This document shows, piece by piece, positions 35,622 through 43,954 of a stretch of DNA of 58,740 nt. Position 1 is the first letter of the stretch; every line of letters starts with the position of its first letter. The position numbers and the translations under genes were made by a program. This DNA is from JBOGTC01 sp050692055 (GTDB lineage Bacteria; Chloroflexota; Limnocylindria; QHBO01), in the NCBI GenBank assembly GCA_050692055.1, contig JBOGTC010000060.1, positions 1 through 58,740 on the forward strand, in the 5' to 3' direction. The notes under the pieces were generated by a model that had not been told where the DNA came from, did no database searches, and saw nothing but the letters and a program-made list of their open reading frames with translations.

Positions 35622-37205
35622 ATGAGCGCCCTCCCGCCCGGCGTCGAGCTCACCGCTGCCCCACCCGACCACGCCGATGAGGTCCTGACCCCCGAGGCGT
35701 TGCGCTTCGCGGCTGAGCTCCATCGGTCCTTCAACCCGGAGCGCCAGCGCCTGCTGACCGACCGCCGTGACCGCCAGGCGAGGCTCGATGCGGGCGAGAT
35801 GCCGGACTTCCTGCCGAACCCCATCGAGAGCGACGATCCGGAGTGGCGCGTCGCGCCTGCGCCCGCGGACTTCGACGACCGGCGCGTGGAGATCACCGGC
35901 CCGGCCGAGCCGAAGATGATGATCAACGCGCTGAACTCGGGCGCATCGGTCTTCATGGCCGATTTCGAGGACGCGCTGTCCCCCACGTGGGCCAACGTCG
36001 TGACCGGGCAATGGGCCGTCCGCGAGGCCGTTCGCCGCAGCCTGCAGTTCACGCAGGACGACGGTAAGGAGTATCGCCTGGCCGATACGACCGCCACGCT
36101 CTGCATCCGGCCACGCGGCTGGCAGCTGGACGAGGCGCACGTCCTGGTCCACGGCTCCCCCATCTCGGCCAGCCTGTTCGACTTCGGCCTCTGGTTCTTC
36201 CACAACGCGCGCGAGCTGCTCAACCGCGGCTCGGGCCCGTACCTCTACCTCCCGAAGCTGGAGAGCCACCTCGAGGCGAACCTGTGGAACCAGGTCTTCG
36301 TCGCCGCGCAGTCGGCGCTCGACATCCCACACGGCTCGATCCGCGCCACCGTGCTGATCGAGACGATCCTGGCCGCCTTCGAGATGGACGAGATCCTGTT
36401 CGAGCTGCGGGAGCACGCGGCGGGTCTCAACGCGGGCCGATGGGACTACATCTTCAGCGCCATCAAGAAGTTCCGGACCCGGCCGGATACCGTGCTTCCC
36501 GACCGTGCCCAGGTCACCATGACGGTGCCGTTCATGCGCGCCTACACCCAGCTGCTGGTGAAGACGTGCCATCGGCGCGGGGCGCACGCCATCGGCGGCA
36601 TGGCGGCGTTCATCCCGTCGCGCAAGGACCCCGAGGCCAATGAGCGCGCGCTGGCGAGAGTGCGGGAGGACAAGGAGCGCGAGTCTGCGGACGGCTTCGA
36701 TGGCACCTGGGTCGCGCATCCCGACCTCGTCCCGGTGGCGCGCGAGACCTTCGACAACGTCCTGTTCGACCGGCCGCACCAGAAGCACCGGGTTCACGAC
36801 GAGGTCTCGGTGTCCGCCGGCGACCTGATCGACCTGCGCGTGCCCGATGGCTCCGTGACCGAGGCCGGCGTGCGCGCCAACGTCTCGGTTGGCCTCTCCT
36901 ACCTCGCCTCGTGGCTGGCCGGCAACGGCGCGGCCGCCATCAACGACCTGATGGAGGATGCGGCCACTGCCGAAATCTCCCGCTCGCAGCTGTGGCAGTG
37001 GCGGGTCCACGCCGTCCCGCTCGACGACGGTGCGCCGATGACGGCCGAGCGCTACACCACGATCCGCGAGGAGGAGCTCGCCACCCTTCGCTCATCGCTC
37101 CCCGACTTCCCCTGGACCGATGCCGCCGCGCTCCTCGACGAGCTCGTCCTCTCCGACGACTTCGCGGAGTTCCTGACGCTGTCGGCATATCGCCGATTGC
37201 CATGA
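35622..37205 (+). CDS. aceB: Malate synthase, A type
   Basis: 527 aa from ATG 35622 (another in-frame ATG at 35613). KMMINALNSGASVFMADFEDALSPTW, YLYLPKLESHLEANLWNQVF, GTWVAHPDLVPVARETFDNVL and RSQLWQWRVHAVPLDDG are malate synthase A signatures, with the catalytic Asp in the FEDALSP block. It condenses glyoxylate and acetyl-CoA to malate. No isocitrate lyase gene is in the window, so its glyoxylate could come from purine (ureidoglycolate) breakdown encoded nearby; this link is inference. Confidence 0.95.
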   Translation: MSALPPGVELTAAPPDHADEVLTPEALRFAAELHRSFNPERQRLLTDRRDRQARLDAGEMPDFLPNPIESDDPEWRVAPAPADFDDRRVEITGPAEPKMMINALNSGASVFMADFEDALSPTWANVVTGQWAVREAVRRSLQFTQDDGKEYRLADTTATLCIRPRGWQLDEAHVLVHGSPISASLFDFGLWFFHNARELLNRGSGPYLYLPKLESHLEANLWNQVFVAAQSALDIPHGSIRATVLIETILAAFEMDEILFELREHAAGLNAGRWDYIFSAIKKFRTRPDTVLPDRAQVTMTVPFMRAYTQLLVKTCHRRGAHAIGGMAAFIPSRKDPEANERALARVREDKERESADGFDGTWVAHPDLVPVARETFDNVLFDRPHQKHRVHDEVSVSAGDLIDLRVPDGSVTEAGVRANVSVGLSYLASWLAGNGAAAINDLMEDAATAEISRSQLWQWRVHAVPLDDGAPMTAERYTTIREEELATLRSSLPDFPWTDAAALLDELVLSDDFAEFLTLSAYRRLP

Positions 37206-37326
37206 ACATGACAGCTTGCGCGAGTGTCAAATTCGACGCGAGCTGATGGTGCGGCACGGCGCGGTGCGGGAGGTCGCTGTGCGCGGGGGCCGCCCGCTCG
37301 ACATCGGCGAGTCGATGGCGTGCTGG

Positions 37327-37506
37327 TCAGGACGTGGGTGGGACCTCGATGACGCGGCCATCCTGTTGGCCGAAGTCCCAGGCATCGATGGCCGGCGGTT
37401 CCACGCCGAGCGTCGTGAGGGCGGTGCAGATCTGGCTGCGATGATCCGTCCCGTGGTGCAGCGCCTGCGCGAGCCGGATGCCATCGGGGCGTGGGTCTCG
37501 GACCCG
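37327..37506 (-). pseudogene. Remnant of a DinB-family gene (C-terminal part only)
   Basis: Minus-strand frame of about 59 codons reading RPDGIRLAQALHHGTDHRSQICTALTTLGVEPPAIDAWDFGQQDGRVIEVPPTS, with the C-terminal DinB helix and its metal-ligand pattern (HHGTDHRSQI). An in-frame stop lies immediately upstream at 37507-37509, and no N-terminal DinB part is found, so about 100 residues are missing. The 395-bp gap 37206-37600 otherwise appears empty. A longer plus-strand ORF here is its shadow. Confidence 0.7.
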
Positions 37507-37600
37507 TCATCCCGGCGCGTCACGAGTCGAAACCGCCAGCCTCAACGGCAAGAGACCACATAGCCGAATGATGTGTGCGACCTACGTCCCGACTGATCGT

Positions 37601-38515
37601 CTATGCGCGGAGGTCTGAGCGCAACGGCTCGGCGACCTCGCGCGCCATGGCGGCCAATCCATCCGGGCCCGCAGCGGCGGGCACGCCCAGAATGATGTGG
37701 TTCGCGCCGGCCGCGGCGAAGCGGCGCGTCATCGCCAGCGCCGTCCGCCGTGTCTCCGGCGATGTCCCAGAGTCGAGCCGTGCAGCAAAGGTGAAGTCAT
37801 CGGGATCTCGTCCCGCAAGTGCGAGGGCCCGGCGGATCTCATCGCGCTTCTCCGCGAAGTAGGCGACGTCACCCGGGCGATTCCCGGGCATCGGCCAGCC
37901 CTCCGCGTATTGCGCCGCGAGCCGAATGCCGCGGGGACGCTGACCACCGAGCCAGATCGCGGGGCCACCGGGGCGCACCGGAGGCGGCTCGTTCGTCGCG
38001 CCGCGCAGCGCGAAATACGGATCGTTCAAGATGACGCCGCGTCCGGCCGCCGCGTCCTGGCCGAAGAGGGCGGTGACTGCTCGCAGGGCTGCCTCGAACC
38101 TGTCGAATCGCTCACGCAACGGCGGAAGCGGAATGCCGAAAGCATCGTGCTCCCCCTCGTGCCAGCCCGCCCCCATGCCCAGGATGAATCGGCCCCCGGT
38201 CACGTTGTCGAGCACCGTTGCAGCCTTCGCCAGGATCGAGGGATGACGGAACGTCGCGGAGGCGACGGCGATGCCGAGCCATCGGCCGGGAACGCGGTGC
38301 GCGAGTGCAGCCAGCGTGGTGAATGCTTCGAACGCGACGCCGCCCCGCTCTCGGCTGGCGTCTGAGAGGTGATCGCTCATCCATCCCGCCTCGAGGACGG
38401 CGAACTCGCCGGCGGACTCCCACATGGCATCGAGCGTCGGCCAGTCCAGCCCGGCCGAGCCGGTGGCCGAGATTCGAAAGCCGAGGAGACCGGGACGGCT
38501 GTGCTGCTCACTCAC
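37601..38515 (-). CDS. LLM-class flavin/F420-dependent oxidoreductase
   Basis: 304 aa. LGFRISATGSAGLDWPTLDAMWESAGE at the start, then ATVLDNVTGGRFILGMGAGWHEGEHDAFGIPLPPLRERFDRFEAAL and GGPAIWLGGQRPRGIRLAAQYAEGWPMPG, a standard LLM barrel. Substrate unknown. Its ATG overlaps the stop of the SRPBCC gene (ATGA at 38512-38515), so the two are co-translated. Confidence 0.87.
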   Translation of the reverse strand: MSEQHSRPGLLGFRISATGSAGLDWPTLDAMWESAGEFAVLEAGWMSDHLSDASRERGGVAFEAFTTLAALAHRVPGRWLGIAVASATFRHPSILAKAATVLDNVTGGRFILGMGAGWHEGEHDAFGIPLPPLRERFDRFEAALRAVTALFGQDAAAGRGVILNDPYFALRGATNEPPPVRPGGPAIWLGGQRPRGIRLAAQYAEGWPMPGNRPGDVAYFAEKRDEIRRALALAGRDPDDFTFAARLDSGTSPETRRTALAMTRRFAAAGANHIILGVPAAAGPDGLAAMAREVAEPLRSDLRA

Positions 38516-39036
38516 CCGCGCAGGATCGCACGACCGGCAGCAGAAGACTCCGGCCCGGGGCCGGAGTCTGCCTCGATCCAGCGCTGCATAAGGCGCACGA
38601 GGAGTCCGAATCCCACGGCCAGAAGCGGCCTCATGATGACGAGGTCGAGGACCCGCCCGGCGAGACCCTCCGGCAGGGCGTACTCCAGGTCATGAGTGAC
38701 GAGCGTGCCGGCCTTCACCGCGTCATATCGGCTCGTTGAGCTCCATGCACCGAAGACCGGCAGCTGCCCGGCCTCGACCGTCGTCCACGGTGGCGCGGGG
38801 CGCTCGGTCAGGGTCGGTGGATCGACACGGACCGTCTCCCAGCGGGTCGAGACGCGGATGGACCCGAGGGTGAAGACCTGGTGGTAGATGTTGCCAACCT
38901 CCTCGACGCGCCCGCTACTCTCGGGCACTCGGACGATGGGGTTGAACTCCGGGAAGCGGCTCGGATCGGCCGCGAGCTCGATGACGCGCTCGGGCGGAAC
39001 GCGGAGGAGGAAGCGATCCCGACGCCGGCCAACCAT
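38512..39036 (-). CDS. SRPBCC-family (polyketide cyclase/ligand-binding) protein
   Basis: 174 aa from ATG 39036, eight bases after GGAGG; the frame is open further upstream without a ribosome site. RRDRFLLRVPPERVIELAADPSRFPEFNPIVRVPESSGRVEEVGNIYHQVF and the C-terminal long helix (MRPLLAVGFGLLVRLMQRWIEA) fit the START-like helix-grip fold that binds hydrophobic ligands. First gene of a two-gene unit with the LLM oxidoreductase. Confidence 0.8.
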   Translation of the reverse strand: MVGRRRDRFLLRVPPERVIELAADPSRFPEFNPIVRVPESSGRVEEVGNIYHQVFTLGSIRVSTRWETVRVDPPTLTERPAPPWTTVEAGQLPVFGAWSSTSRYDAVKAGTLVTHDLEYALPEGLAGRVLDLVIMRPLLAVGFGLLVRLMQRWIEADSGPGPESSAAGRAILRG

Positions 39037-39208
39037 TCGAGATCCTCCACCTCCACTAGGACAGTTCGAGTATCGGTATGGTCCGGAGCCGTAGGGTCCA
39101 ACCGCAAGCGACAGATGGCCGAACAATTGATGCGACGGACGTCCCGACTTCGGCCTGGAAGCTGTAGCTGCTGTCGCGCCAACGCCATTCGGCAGCTATC
39201 GTGGCGGC

Positions 39209-40081
39209 ATGCGATTGCCCGGCACGCCTCACGAGTGCGGCCCGCTCCTCGAGCTGGGCTGGCTCAGCCGCCAGCTCCACCTCGGCACGCCTGTCGCGGA
39301 ACGCACCGAGACGATCGCGGTGACGCAGATCATCGGGTCCGTGCAGCGCGGGCGTGACTTCGATGCTTGCTGGCACCCGCTTCATCCACGCCTGGCGAAG
39401 CTGATTGCCGACATCGACGCGGCGCAGCCCGGCGCGCTTGATGAGCCGATCGACGTCGTCCGCGTAGACCGCGCCTACTTCGTCCGCGATGGGCACAAGC
39501 GCGTGGCACTGGCAAGACGGGGTGGCCGCGAGTTCATCGACGCGCACGTCAGTCGCGTGCGGACCCCGTTCGTTGTCGAGCCGAACCTCGACGAGGACGC
39601 TATCTTCCGGACGGCACGCGAATACGAGTTTCGCCGCCACAGTGGCTTGGCGGAGGCACTGCCCGAAGTCCGCTTCGCGCTCACTGAGATCGACGGCTAC
39701 GGCGAGCTCTACGCGGCCGTGCGCGCACACGCGTTCGAGATGGCCGAGCGGGTGGGTCGCGTTGTGCCATGGCCGGAGGTTGCCAGCGACTGGTACGAAG
39801 CTGACTACATGCCGACGGTGTCGAACGCTCGCTCCACGATTGGAAGGCTGATCGACACCTCCACAGACGCCGACGTGTTCCTGGCCATCCATCGCCAGCG
39901 ACTGGCGTGGTGGGGCAGTGAGTGCGACGCCGTAGACTGCGCCGCGCAGGAGATGCTCGTCGAACGTCAGCTTGCGGCTTCCCGAAGCCGCTCGCTTCTG
40001 GGTGGGATCCTTGAAGGTGGGTCGGACCGGCGGCCTAACCCTGCCGCCGTGCTGCCACTTACCGAGGCCGATGGGCATTGA
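39209..40081 (+). CDS. ParB/Srx-like domain protein
   Basis: 290 aa. An N-terminal region (ETIAVTQIIGSVQRGRDFDACWHPLHPRLAKLIADIDAAQPGALDEPIDVVRVDRAYFVRDGHKRVALARRGGREFIDAHVSRV) resembles the ParB N-terminal/sulfiredoxin-like fold, with the DGHKRVALA phosphate-binding loop. The rest (about 120-290) is unassigned. Standalone members are uncharacterised; a chromosome-partition role is not implied because no KorB/ParB HTH is present. TATCGT lies exactly six bases before ATG (leaderless type). Confidence 0.75.
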   Translation: MRLPGTPHECGPLLELGWLSRQLHLGTPVAERTETIAVTQIIGSVQRGRDFDACWHPLHPRLAKLIADIDAAQPGALDEPIDVVRVDRAYFVRDGHKRVALARRGGREFIDAHVSRVRTPFVVEPNLDEDAIFRTAREYEFRRHSGLAEALPEVRFALTEIDGYGELYAAVRAHAFEMAERVGRVVPWPEVASDWYEADYMPTVSNARSTIGRLIDTSTDADVFLAIHRQRLAWWGSECDAVDCAAQEMLVERQLAASRSRSLLGGILEGGSDRRPNPAAVLPLTEADGH

Positions 40082-40160
40082 GTCGGATGCACCCTGGGAT
40101 GATCGATGAGTTCTGCGGTCGCGCTTCGTCAGATAGTCGAACACCCTAGAAGGAACTTCC

Positions 40161-40535
40161 ATGCTGAAGGACAGCAGAGCCTTTTCGGGCTTTTCGACCG
40201 ATGACGTTCCAGCTGCCAAGGCCTTCTACGGCCAGACACTCGGCCTGGACGTGAGCGAGGAGAGCGGCATGCTCACGCTCGAGCTGGCCGGCGGCCATAC
40301 CGTTCTCGTCTATCCCAAGGAGAACCACGAGCCGGCGACCTACACCATCCTCAACTTTCCGGTGCCGGACATCGAGGTAGCCGTCGACCAGCTAACCGAC
40401 CGCGGCATCGCGTTCGAGCGCTACGGCGAGGACTTCAACCAGGACGAGCGCGGCATCATGCGCGGCGAGGGCCCGCCCATCGCCTGGTTCAAGGATCCCG
40501 CCGGCAACATCCTGGCGGTGCTCGAAGAGGGCTAG
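40161..40535 (+). CDS. VOC-superfamily protein
   Basis: 124 aa. RAFSGFSTDDVPAAKAFYGQTLGLDVSEESGMLTLELAGGHTVLVYPKENHEPATYTILNFPVPDIEVAVDQLTDRGIAFERYG and the terminal GPPIAWFKDPAGNILAVLEEG form a full VOC fold. AAGGAA precedes the ATG. A diverged copy of its last ~20 codons follows at 40550, a partial tandem duplication or the scar of a lost paralogue. Confidence 0.87.
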   Translation: MLKDSRAFSGFSTDDVPAAKAFYGQTLGLDVSEESGMLTLELAGGHTVLVYPKENHEPATYTILNFPVPDIEVAVDQLTDRGIAFERYGEDFNQDERGIMRGEGPPIAWFKDPAGNILAVLEEG

Positions 40536-40547
40536 AGCCGTTCGCGG

Positions 40548-40618
40548 CAACGGACCGCCCATCGCCTGGTTCAAGGACCCCGCCGGCAACATCCTTTCGG
40601 TGATCGAAGCGAGCTAGA
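40548..40618 (+). pseudogene. Fragment of a second VOC gene (C-terminal codons only)
   Basis: Reads GNGPPIAWFKDPAGNILSVIEAS then TAG in one frame. The bases closely match the end of the upstream VOC gene, with several substitutions. No start or N-terminal part is present. It fits recombination between two tandem paralogues that deleted most of one. Confidence 0.75.
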
Positions 40619-40641
40619 GCCGGGTGTGTGATCGTTGACCG

Positions 40642-41148
40642 ATGCAGACATCTGAAGCCGTCCTCCTGTTCGACTACCTCTACTGGGCGCGCGACGCTGT
40701 CATCCGTGCCGCGCAGGAGCTGAGCGCCGACGACTTCGTCGGCACCGAGACGGTCACGAATCGCGACCTGCGGGCGACGCTCGTCCACGAGCTCGACGTG
40801 CAATGGAGCTGGCGCGAGCGCCTGCGGGGCGCCGATTGGGACGAATGGGGACCCGATGCCGATCTCAAGCCCGGCGATTACGCCACGGTCGGGGCGGTAG
40901 CCGAGCACTGGCGGCGCGACGAGGCCGCGATGCGGATCTGGCTTGACGCTCTCACCGATGGCGACTTGGCCGCTCCCCCACCCGGCAAGGATGATCCATA
41001 CCCGCTCTCGTTCTACGTCATGCATCTCGTCAGCCACGGGATCCAGCAATTCAGCGAGGCGGCTGTGCTCCTCACGCGGGCCGGACACTCCCCCGGCGAC
41101 ATCGGCTTCCTGGAGTTTGTAGAGCAGACCGGTCGCGAGTCCGGTTGA
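40642..41148 (+). CDS. DinB-like metalloenzyme-fold protein
   Basis: 168 aa. Four-helix DinB/YfiT fold: LLFDYLYWARDAVIRAAQELSADDFV, DLRATLVHELDVQWSWRERLRG (first metal His) and VMHLVSHGIQQFSEAAVLLTRAGHSPGDIGFLEFVEQ (HLVSHGIQQ, remaining metal ligands). Family members include thiol-dependent transferases (BacA/MSH-dependent); the substrate here is unknown. The start is within TGACCGATG, a one-base variant of the iterated 9-mer. Confidence 0.87.
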   Translation: MQTSEAVLLFDYLYWARDAVIRAAQELSADDFVGTETVTNRDLRATLVHELDVQWSWRERLRGADWDEWGPDADLKPGDYATVGAVAEHWRRDEAAMRIWLDALTDGDLAAPPPGKDDPYPLSFYVMHLVSHGIQQFSEAAVLLTRAGHSPGDIGFLEFVEQTGRESG

Positions 41149-41155
41149 CCGGCCG

Positions 41156-42223
41156 ATGCGGAAGACAGGCAGCCTGGCGATCGCGTGCCTGCTCCTCGCG
41201 GCGTGCAGCCTCGACTCCGTAGGTGTGTCGCCCACCTCCACGCTGCCGTTGCCCTCATTCCCGGCCGCAACCTCAACCCGCGAGCCAACCGTGCCGGCGA
41301 CGCCCACACTTCAATTGGAGCCCACCCAGACTCCGGTCCCTTCCCTCGACAGCGCGGGGCTTCGCGAGGCGGTCGACACGGCGGCCATCCGCACGCATCT
41401 TCAGGAGCTCCAGCGTATCGCGGAGGCGCACGGCGGGAACCGTGCTGCCGGCACGATCGGCTTCGATGCATCTGTCGAGTACGTTGCGGCCCGCCTGGAG
41501 GCCGCTGGTTACGCCGTCGAGCGCCAGCCCTTCAGCTTCCCGCTCAACGGCGACGAGGAGGTGAGCGTCAACCTGGTCGCGGAGCTTCCCGGACGAAGTG
41601 CGTCGGAGGTCGTGATGCTCGGCGCGCACCTTGACTCGGTGCCGGGCCGGGCCGGGATCAACGACAACGGCTCCGGCAGCATGATGCTGCTCACTTTGGC
41701 CGAGCGCCTGCCCGAGTTCGAGCAGCCCGATCGTACCGTCCGCTTCGCCTTCTGGGGCGCCGAGGAGCCGGGCCTGTATGGCTCAACGGCCTATGTCGAA
41801 GGGCTCGATGCGGCGGAGCGCGAGCAGCTGATGGCCTATCTCAACTTCGACATGATCGGCTCGCCGAACCACGTCCGATTCATCTACGACGATCGGGAGG
41901 CGGCGGCCGGGTCAGAGGCGATCACCCGGCTCTTCAGCGACTACTTCGACTCGGCCGGTCTGGCCTGGGACACGTTCGACCTCAGCGGCAAGACGGATCA
42001 CGCCCCGTTCAGCCGCACGGGCATCCCCACCGGTGGGCTCTTCAGCGGCGGCATCGAGCTCAAGACCGATGCCCAGGCCGCAGCCATCGGCGGCACCGCC
42101 GGCGCGCCTGCCGATCCCTGCAACGACCGCATCTGCGACACCACGGCCAACGTGAACGACGCGGCACTCGACGAGATGGCCGATGCGGCCGCCCACGCCC
42201 TCGCCACGCTGGTGGGCGAGTAG
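41156..42223 (+). CDS. M28-family aminopeptidase lipoprotein
   Basis: 355 aa. Signal peptide with lipobox LLLAAC (Cys about 16), a Ser/Thr/Pro linker (about 20-65), then a zinc peptidase domain: GAHLDSVPGRAGINDNGSGSMMLL (metal His and Asp), FAFWGAEEPGLYGS (catalytic and metal Glu), YLNFDMIGSPN and KTDHAPFSRTGIPTGGLFSG (last metal His). It is an exported aminopeptidase tethered to the membrane. The start is 7 bp after the dinB-like stop. One of three extracytoplasmic peptidase genes in 4 kb. Confidence 0.93.
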   Translation: MRKTGSLAIACLLLAACSLDSVGVSPTSTLPLPSFPAATSTREPTVPATPTLQLEPTQTPVPSLDSAGLREAVDTAAIRTHLQELQRIAEAHGGNRAAGTIGFDASVEYVAARLEAAGYAVERQPFSFPLNGDEEVSVNLVAELPGRSASEVVMLGAHLDSVPGRAGINDNGSGSMMLLTLAERLPEFEQPDRTVRFAFWGAEEPGLYGSTAYVEGLDAAEREQLMAYLNFDMIGSPNHVRFIYDDREAAAGSEAITRLFSDYFDSAGLAWDTFDLSGKTDHAPFSRTGIPTGGLFSGGIELKTDAQAAAIGGTAGAPADPCNDRICDTTANVNDAALDEMADAAAHALATLVGE

Positions 42224-42278
42224 CCGCTGACGCCTCGCCGGGCTGGTAATCGACCAGGGACGAGCGCCACTACTACGC

Positions 42279-42414
42279 TTCAGCAACCGTGTAACTGCTA
42301 CACAGGACATCGAGGCTGATTTGCCTTCATTGACCAGATGGCCACGCTCAGCGAGCCGCCCGCGACCACGCGCAGGGGCCCGTGTTGGCACGTAGCAGTC
42401 ACACGGTTGCTGAA
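42279..42414. repeat. 136-bp element with 23-bp terminal inverted repeats
   Basis: TTCAGCAACCGTGTAACTGC continuing TAC (42279-42301) is mirrored at 42392-42414 (GTAGCAGTCACACGGTTGCT, then GAA) with 22 of 23 positions matching. The interior (about 90 bp) has no ORF. It sits between convergent 3' ends of two peptidase genes. MITE-like size, but unrelated in sequence to the four-copy family. Confidence 0.85.
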
Positions 42415-42461
42415 CGGCGAAACGGGCTGGGCGCACGGGCGCGCAGACGGGGGCATCAGCT

Positions 42462-43856
42462 TCAAGTCCGCGGCAGAAAGACGCCGATCTTGCCCAGGCC
42501 ACGCTGCGGCACCTCGGTCGGCTCCTCGTACTCGGCGAGGTACTGCTCGTAGATCGGCACCAGGTCGGCATCGGTCGCTGCCCGCAGGTGCTCGAGCAGG
42601 TCCTGCGAGGTCACGAAACCGTGGCGGTTGTCATCGATGAACTCGCGCAGCGCCGCGAAGAACTCCGCCTCCCCCATCGCCGCGCGCACGGCATTGAGGA
42701 ACGCAGTGCCCTTGTAGAAGACGGTGTGGAAATAGCCGTCGCAGCTCGTCCAGTCGCCGCCGGAGATCGGCTCGGCTGGCCAGGCGAAGACCTCGCTGTC
42801 AACGGGACGCGGAGAGCAGTGGTTCTCGCCGATGCCCATCAGGTATCGGGCGCTGAAGTCGGCGAAGCCCTCGTCCAGCCACGGCTCGAGCATCTGATCG
42901 TTGCCCAGCTGCGCGTAGAACCACTGGTGCGCGACCTCGTGGTAGATGACGTACGGATCGGTCACCTTCGTGCGCGTCAGGTGGATCGCGCGCGGGTACT
43001 CCATGCTGAATCCGCCACCGGAGCCCACCTCCGCCAGCACCAGATCGGGCCACGGGTACATCCCGTACGCCTCATCGAGGCCGATGAGCGCTGTCTCTGC
43101 CAGGTCCGCCGTGACGGTGCCGGAGACGGTCTCGGTGTAGACCCGCATGGTGGTCTCGCCCACGCTACGGGTCGTCAATCGAAAGGCCGGATTCACGACA
43201 AACGAGAAGTCACGAACGTCCTCCGCATGGCACACCCAGCTCGTGCCGGTGGTCTCCGGCGCGGAGACGAGCCCGGGGCAGGCCACGGCATCGCGGCCGA
43301 GCGCCGATGTCGTCGTCAGCTCCAACCGGATCGACTCGGCGTTGTACGAGATCTGCGGATCACCGATGCCGTACACCTCGTGCTCCCGCGACAGGATCGG
43401 GAACCACTGGCCGAAGCTGATCACCCCGTTCTCGCGGCTCAACCGGGCGGTGAAGGCGTCGGTGCTGGTGCCGACGGTGAGCTGGAAGGGCACTTGGATC
43501 TCGGCCGTCTCGCGCGGCTCGAGCGGCTCCGGCAGCGGCACGCGCAGGTTGATGCTGGTTGTCCAGGAGGTCTCGGTCGCTTCGCCGTCGACGGTGACGG
43601 CCTCGTCCATGGTCAGATAGCCGAGCGCGCGAGGAATGACCGACAGGTTGACATGGTCGATATCGAAGGGTGCATCGTTGGTGAGCGTCAGAATCTGCAC
43701 AGCATCGAGGCGTCCGGCGGCCACGTCCAGCGTCGCCTCGATCTCGTAGCTCTGCGTCACTCGGGTCGTGGTCGCGGCCTCGGCCGTGGTGGGGGCCAGC
43801 ATCGGCGTACCCATGGCGAGGACCAGGGGGAGCACGAGAGCGTGGCGTAGGGCCAT
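42462..43856 (-). CDS. Secreted M1-family (aminopeptidase N-like) metallopeptidase
   Basis: 464 aa from ATG 43856 (frame open to ATG 43901). A signal peptide (LRHALVLPLVLAMGTPMLAPTTAEA) is followed by an N-terminal beta domain and the catalytic site YHEVAHQWFYAQLGNDQMLEPWLDEGFADFSA: HEVAH plus the third zinc ligand Glu in DEGFAD. The exopeptidase GAMEN motif appears as SGGGFSMEYP, slightly altered. Probably cleaves peptides outside the membrane. Shorter than full aminopeptidase N because the C-terminal helical domain is reduced. Confidence 0.9.
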   Translation of the reverse strand: MALRHALVLPLVLAMGTPMLAPTTAEAATTTRVTQSYEIEATLDVAAGRLDAVQILTLTNDAPFDIDHVNLSVIPRALGYLTMDEAVTVDGEATETSWTTSINLRVPLPEPLEPRETAEIQVPFQLTVGTSTDAFTARLSRENGVISFGQWFPILSREHEVYGIGDPQISYNAESIRLELTTTSALGRDAVACPGLVSAPETTGTSWVCHAEDVRDFSFVVNPAFRLTTRSVGETTMRVYTETVSGTVTADLAETALIGLDEAYGMYPWPDLVLAEVGSGGGFSMEYPRAIHLTRTKVTDPYVIYHEVAHQWFYAQLGNDQMLEPWLDEGFADFSARYLMGIGENHCSPRPVDSEVFAWPAEPISGGDWTSCDGYFHTVFYKGTAFLNAVRAAMGEAEFFAALREFIDDNRHGFVTSQDLLEHLRAATDADLVPIYEQYLAEYEEPTEVPQRGLGKIGVFLPRT

Positions 43857-43954
43857 CGGTGAATGTTGCGCCAGCCACATCCGGATGTCACCCGCCGTCA
43901 TACGGGCCAGATGCGGATCTTCCGCCGATCGCTCACAATGAGCAGTACAAGATC

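Noticed and set aside
37216..37563. 115-codon plus-strand ORF between malate synthase and the LLM gene
   Set aside because: It covers the DinB remnant read from the minus strand and has no ribosome site or recognisable domain.
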